The position numbers were made by a program, and so were the translations under genes. A stretch of DNA of 44,057 nucleotides from assembly GCA_035279385.1 (NCBI GenBank), contig DATEHZ010000011.1:1-44057 (forward strand). The letters are read 5' to 3'. Source of the DNA: DATGJX01 sp035279385 (GTDB taxonomy: Bacteria; Vulcanimicrobiota; Vulcanimicrobiia; Vulcanimicrobiales; Vulcanimicrobiaceae). Under the pieces are notes generated by a model. The model was not told the origin of the DNA, ran no database searches, and saw only the letters and a program-made list of their open reading frames with translations. Below are positions 40,932 through 44,057 of the stretch, piece by piece (the first letter of the stretch is position 1; every line of letters starts with the position of its first letter).

Positions 40932-41687
40932 ATGTCGCTGGGAGAACGTTTTCGCGCCGCGCGGGAGCAGCGCGGCCTGACGCTTTCTGATGTCGCGGAG
41001 CACGTGCGCATCCGGTCGGTCTATCTCGCGGCGATAGAGGAAGAAAACTGGAAAGCCATTGGGGCTCCGGTGTACATCCGGGGCTTTTTGCGGACGTACG
41101 CCCGCTTTTTGGGCTTGGACCCGGAAGAGGCCGTCTCGCAGTTCAACGCGCTCGCGGGCACCGCGGCCGCTCCGGCTGCCGGGCCGGCGCATCCTTCGAA
41201 ATACGAGGCGCGTCAGCAGGGCGGCAGTTTGGCGCCGCTGATTTGGGTAGCAGGGATCATCGCCCTGGCGCTGGTCGGCTTCGTTATATATCTCGCGGTT
41301 ACGCCTCCGCGGGGAAGCGGGCAAGTGGCCGCAACCTCGGGCGGCCCCACCGCGCCCTCGCTCACGAACGGTTCGGCAACGGCCATGCCCATGTCACCCC
41401 GTCCTTCGGGGCCGGCCTCCGCCTCGGCGTCGCCTTCGCCCGCGCCTCTGCCGCAAACCCGGACGCTGGCCATCCATCTGACCGCCCCCTCCTGGCTGAG
41501 GGTTACCGTTGACGGCAATGTTAGTATTGAGGGTACGTTTCCGGCCGGTACGACCAAGAGTTTCCACGGCAAAACCGCCCTCGTACGGGTCGGGAACGCC
41601 GGCGGCGTGGAGATCACGGTCGACGGCAAGACGGTCGGCAAACTCGGCGGCGCCGGCGACGTGGCCGAGAAGAATTTCACGCTCTAG
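40932..41687 (+). CDS. RodZ-like helix-turn-helix membrane protein
   Basis: Predicted 251 residues. The N-terminal HTH_25 domain (FRAAREQRGLTLSDVAEHVRI, then YLAAIEEENWKAIGAPVYIRGFLRTYA) is typical of RodZ, which links MreB filaments to the membrane. One membrane helix at about 100-123 (LIWVAGIIALALVGFVIYLAV), a Ser/Pro/Ala-rich linker, and a C-terminal DUF4115-like beta domain (LTAPSWLRVTVDGN, FPAGTTKSFHGKTALVRVGNAGGVEITVDG). ATG has no strong Shine-Dalgarno. It precedes yajQ by 8 bases. No mreB in the window, so a cell-shape role rests on domain order. Confidence 0.85.
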   Translation: MSLGERFRAAREQRGLTLSDVAEHVRIRSVYLAAIEEENWKAIGAPVYIRGFLRTYARFLGLDPEEAVSQFNALAGTAAAPAAGPAHPSKYEARQQGGSLAPLIWVAGIIALALVGFVIYLAVTPPRGSGQVAATSGGPTAPSLTNGSATAMPMSPRPSGPASASASPSPAPLPQTRTLAIHLTAPSWLRVTVDGNVSIEGTFPAGTTKSFHGKTALVRVGNAGGVEITVDGKTVGKLGGAGDVAEKNFTL

Positions 41688-41695
41688 GAGTTCAC

Positions 41696-42190
41696 GTGGC
41701 GAGCGAAGCCTCTTTTGACGTTGTGTCGAAAATCGACCAGCAAGAACTCGACAACGCGCTCAATCAAGCCCGCAAAGAGATTGGCGGGCGTTTCGATTTC
41801 AAGAACAGCAAGACCGAGATCGCCTACGACGGCAAGAGCGTCATCACCGTCGTCTCCGACGATGAATTGAAGATGAAGAACGTGATCGACATCATTCAGT
41901 CCAAGGCGGTCAAGCGGGGCATCGACATCAAAGCTTTCGATCTCGGGACACTCGAGCCCGCGGCGCAGAACACCGTTCGCCAAACGATTACGCTGCGCAG
42001 CGGCATTCCCAAAGACAAGAGCAAAGCGTTGACCGAGGCGATCAAATCCCTCAAACTCAAAGTGAGCGCGCAGTATCAGGACGAGCAGATCCGCGTCTCG
42101 GGTAAGAGCCGCGACGATCTCCAAAAAGTCATCGCCCACCTCAAATCGATGGACTACGAACTCCCGCTCCAGTTCGTAAACTATAGATAA
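41696..42190 (+). CDS. YajQ-family nucleotide-binding protein
   Basis: Predicted 164 residues, full YajQ length with the two ferredoxin-like halves: SFDVVSKIDQQELDNALNQA, GRFDFKNSKTEI in the first and TLRSGIPKDKSKALTEAIK, then SGKSRDDLQKVIAHLK in the second. Family members bind nucleotides and in some bacteria c-di-GMP, and assist transcription regulators. GTG start with an AGGAG 5 bases upstream. Follows the RodZ-like gene by 8 bases and is followed by a short form of the junction repeat before rimO. Confidence 0.93.
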   Translation: MASEASFDVVSKIDQQELDNALNQARKEIGGRFDFKNSKTEIAYDGKSVITVVSDDELKMKNVIDIIQSKAVKRGIDIKAFDLGTLEPAAQNTVRQTITLRSGIPKDKSKALTEAIKSLKLKVSAQYQDEQIRVSGKSRDDLQKVIAHLKSMDYELPLQFVNYR

Positions 42191-42193
42191 TGC

Positions 42194-42210
42194 GGCGCCC
42201 TCGGGGAGAG
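42194..42210 (+). repeat. Junction-repeat box, copy C (upstream of rimO)
   Basis: GGCGCCCTCGGGGAGAG, identical to the opening of copy A (11368-11384) and one or two bases different from copy B. It sits 3 bases after the yajQ stop. The long 46-base part of the element is absent here; instead a short ORF and then rimO follow. Confidence 0.75.
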
Positions 42211-42216
42211 TCTACG

Positions 42217-42246
42217 TTGGCACAATTTTTAGGCGCGGCCTTTTAA
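42217..42246 (+). CDS. Possible 9-residue leader ORF before rimO
   Basis: TTG-started mini-ORF (MAQFLGAAF) ending in TAA one base before the rimO ATG, placed downstream of the CGGGGAG of the repeat box. It mimics the layout of the two other junctions (leader starting M-x-A, stop next to the gene start) but the spacer from the Shine-Dalgarno to TTG is 9 bases and the start is a weak one. Treat as a candidate only. Confidence 0.25.
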   Translation: MAQFLGAAF

Positions 42247-42247
42247 A

Positions 42248-43624
42248 ATGCCCAGAGTATCGTTCGTTTCCCTTGGGTGTGCGAAGAATCTCGTCGATAC
42301 CGAGGTGATGATCGCCAAACTCGGCGCCGCCGGATGGGAACTGGTCGGCGATAGCGCGCAAGCCGACACCGTCGTGGTCAACACGTGCGCGTTCATCGAT
42401 CCCGCGAAGGCGGAGTCGACCGATGCGATCATGGAACAGGCGCAGCGCAAAACGGCCGGCCAGCAGCTGATCGTCGCGGGATGTCTGGCGCAGCGGTACG
42501 GCGAGCAGCTGCAGTCGCTGGTTCCGGAGATCGACGGCGTCGTCGGCACCGGGGCGTACGGCGGCATCGTCGAGTTATTGGAAGACGCGCGCGCGGGTCA
42601 TCATCCGGTGCGTTTGCAGTTCGACGCCGAGCCCGAGCACGATTTCCTGCCGCGTTTGGTGACGACGCCGAAAGCGAGCGCGTATTTGAAGATCGCCGAA
42701 GGCTGCGATCATCCGTGCACGTTTTGCATCATCCCGCAGTTACGCGGGAAGTTCCGCAGCCGCAGCGAGGAGTCGATCCTCAAAGAGGCGCGGGCGCTCG
42801 CGCAGGCGGGCACCAAAGAGGTGATTCTGATCGCGCAGGACACCTCGATGTGGGGGCGCGATCGCGGTTTCCGCCGCGGGGGCCTCGCACATCTGCTCGA
42901 ACGCTTGCACGAAGTCGACGGCATCGAGTGGATCCGCCTGCTGTACTTGTATCCGGCTACCGTGGACGGCGAACTCATCGACGCGATGGCGCGTTTACCG
43001 AAGGTGTGCAAGTACATGGACATGCCGCTTCAGCACGCTCATGCGGACGTGCTGCGCGGTATGCTGCGTCCGTCGAACGGCGAACGATATCTGGAGATCA
43101 TCGAGCAGTTCCGCAGTCGCGTCCCCGGCATCACCATGCGCTCCACGTTCATCGTCGGGTTCCCAGGCGAAACGCAGGAGCACGTGGCGTATTTGGAAGA
43201 GTGGATCGGACGCGCGCAGCTCGACCGGGTCGGCTTCTTCGAGTACAGCCGCGAGGACGGAACCCACAGCGCGCAGCTCGGTGCGCAGGTTTCCGCGGCG
43301 GAGAAGCGCCGCCGCCTCGTGCTCCTGCGGGAAGCGCAGCGTATCGCCTCGGAAAAGGCACGCGGGCGGCGAAAGGGACAAATCGAGCGGGTGCTCGTCG
43401 AAGAACGCCGGCCGCTGCGCAAGACGGATCCGATTCGCGCTGCGCTCGGTGCAACGTCCGCTTGGTTCGGGCGGTCGATGGGTGAGGCACCGGGCGTGGA
43501 CGGTGGAATTTATTTCACCGGGGAAGCGCAGCCGGGTGAATTCGTCCGGGTCACGCTCGAGGGCAACGGGCCGTTCGATTTCTTCGGACGTATGACTGCA
43601 GAGGATTTGGCAAGCGTTGGATAA
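42248..43624 (+). CDS. rimO: Ribosomal protein S12 methylthiotransferase RimO
   Basis: Predicted 458 residues, bifunctional radical SAM enzyme that methylthiolates an aspartate of ribosomal protein S12. The N-terminal MTTase domain has SLGCAKNLVDTEVM, VVVNTCAFIDPAK and VAGCLAQRYGEQL, giving the auxiliary cluster cysteines; the radical SAM motif is CDHPCTFCIIPQLRGKFRSR. A C-terminal TRAM domain closes the chain (GRSMGEAPGVDGGIYFTG). It overlaps the LCP-family gene by 8 bases and is preceded by a leader mini-ORF. Confidence 0.95.
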   Translation: MPRVSFVSLGCAKNLVDTEVMIAKLGAAGWELVGDSAQADTVVVNTCAFIDPAKAESTDAIMEQAQRKTAGQQLIVAGCLAQRYGEQLQSLVPEIDGVVGTGAYGGIVELLEDARAGHHPVRLQFDAEPEHDFLPRLVTTPKASAYLKIAEGCDHPCTFCIIPQLRGKFRSRSEESILKEARALAQAGTKEVILIAQDTSMWGRDRGFRRGGLAHLLERLHEVDGIEWIRLLYLYPATVDGELIDAMARLPKVCKYMDMPLQHAHADVLRGMLRPSNGERYLEIIEQFRSRVPGITMRSTFIVGFPGETQEHVAYLEEWIGRAQLDRVGFFEYSREDGTHSAQLGAQVSAAEKRRRLVLLREAQRIASEKARGRRKGQIERVLVEERRPLRKTDPIRAALGATSAWFGRSMGEAPGVDGGIYFTGEAQPGEFVRVTLEGNGPFDFFGRMTAEDLASVG

Positions 43625-44057
43625 GCATTTGGCTCCTGAAGAAGACTCGCAGCGGCGCTTCGACGTGCGGCGCATCGCCGTTATCGCCGCCGCTATCGTC
43701 GTGCTCGGCTTCGTCGCCGTCCTTGCCGGCTTCTCCGTCGCGTTCCATCGCACGCCGATCCAGATCATCACCGGACAGCTCACGGCTTCGCCGCAAGAAC
43801 TCTTCCATAAAGACCACATCCTCGTGCTGGTCGAAGGGCTGGACTACGACTACAACGACAAGGACGAAGAGTACTCGGGCCACTCGCGCAGCGACGTCAT
43901 TTGGGCGGTGAACCTCGATTTCCCGAGCAAGCATATCTACCAGCTCTCGATTCCCCGCGACATGGTGGCGAGGTACCCCAACGGCTCGCAGCAGAAGATT
44001 AACGAAGCGCAGTCGGAAGGCGGCGTGCGCGAAGCGCAGGCGGTAATCGCCGGCTGG
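43617..44057 (+). CDS. LytR-CpsA-Psr (LCP) family protein, 5' part
   Basis: 147 codons in the window; runs off the right edge. Starts with TTG 43617, overlapping rimO by 8 bases, or possibly TTG 43629. A short cytoplasmic N-terminus is followed by a membrane anchor at about 22-45 (IAVIAAAIVVLGFVAVLAGF). The LCP domain then begins: HILVLVEGLDYD, SRSDVIWAVNLDFPSKHIYQLSIPRDM, and KINEAQSEGG. Conserved Arg and Asp residues that contact the polyprenyl-diphosphate group are in SRSD and IPRD. LCP proteins attach glycopolymers to peptidoglycan outside the membrane. Translational coupling to rimO is likely. Confidence 0.9.
   Translation, partial: MDKHLAPEEDSQRRFDVRRIAVIAAAIVVLGFVAVLAGFSVAFHRTPIQIITGQLTASPQELFHKDHILVLVEGLDYDYNDKDEEYSGHSRSDVIWAVNLDFPSKHIYQLSIPRDMVARYPNGSQQKINEAQSEGGVREAQAVIAGW

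Overview
The window is a gene-dense, GC-rich bacterial chromosome segment. It has no rRNA, recognisable tRNA, IS element, phage or CRISPR array. An outer-membrane efflux protein, a MacA-type adaptor and HtrA point to a two-membrane cell. RNase J, an LCP-family protein, futalosine-route menaquinone genes, a dnaK-grpE-dnaJ order and frequent GTG/TTG starts fit deep Terrabacteria-like lineages rather than Proteobacteria. My best guess is a Candidatus Eremiobacterota (WPS-2)-like genome; this is inference, not proven by any single gene.

Layout. 1-2050: end of a peptide-transporter binding protein, a sarcosine-oxidase-like flavoenzyme, a secreted Lys/Ala/Thr-rich histone-H1-like protein, and a 240-base intergenic region full of hairpins. 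2054-4743: acyl-CoA dehydrogenase divergent from a two-subunit 3-oxoacid CoA-transferase. 4740-11279 (minus): an export cluster made of an MsbA-like ABC exporter, an MFS transporter, an ABC ATPase plus putative exporter permease, an ArsR-type regulator and an unknown protein, mostly with overlapping ends. 11392-15968 (minus): VOC protein, secreted protein, and the chaperone set dnaK-grpE-dnaJ. 16203-17137: a winged-helix protein plus nucleotidyltransferase pair that looks like a type IV toxin-antitoxin module, with a phased repeat array over its start. 17167-24917 (minus): Yip1-like protein, TolC, MacA, two MacB-type permeases, LolD-type ATPase and HtrA, an envelope export operon.

25084-30298 (mostly plus): small membrane and secreted proteins, RNase J, a small Tat-like protein with an amidase, and an EamA transporter. 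30301-33044 (minus): two tandem-PilZ proteins and an isocitrate-dehydrogenase-like enzyme. 33081-39087 (plus): FtsK, a PAP2 phosphatase and the menaquinone genes mqnE-mqnA-mqnC. 39234-44057: winged-helix protein, mnmA (minus), a RodZ-like protein, YajQ, rimO and the start of an LCP-family cell-wall protein.

The most unusual signal is a repeated gene-junction element. Two copies of about 100 nt (11286-11384 and 13414-13513) and one short form (42194-42210) sit between co-directional genes. Each carries a GGCGCCC-(T/A)-CGGGGAG box that doubles as a strong Shine-Dalgarno sequence for a very short ORF ending at, or 1 nt before, the next gene's start codon. Other points of interest are the 22-bp-phased GGTATA array, candidate leaderless promoters, a DnaJ with half a zinc finger, an isocitrate-dehydrogenase-like enzyme with an altered active-site segment, and the hairpin-rich region at 1840-2041. 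There is no gene-free stretch longer than 300 bases.
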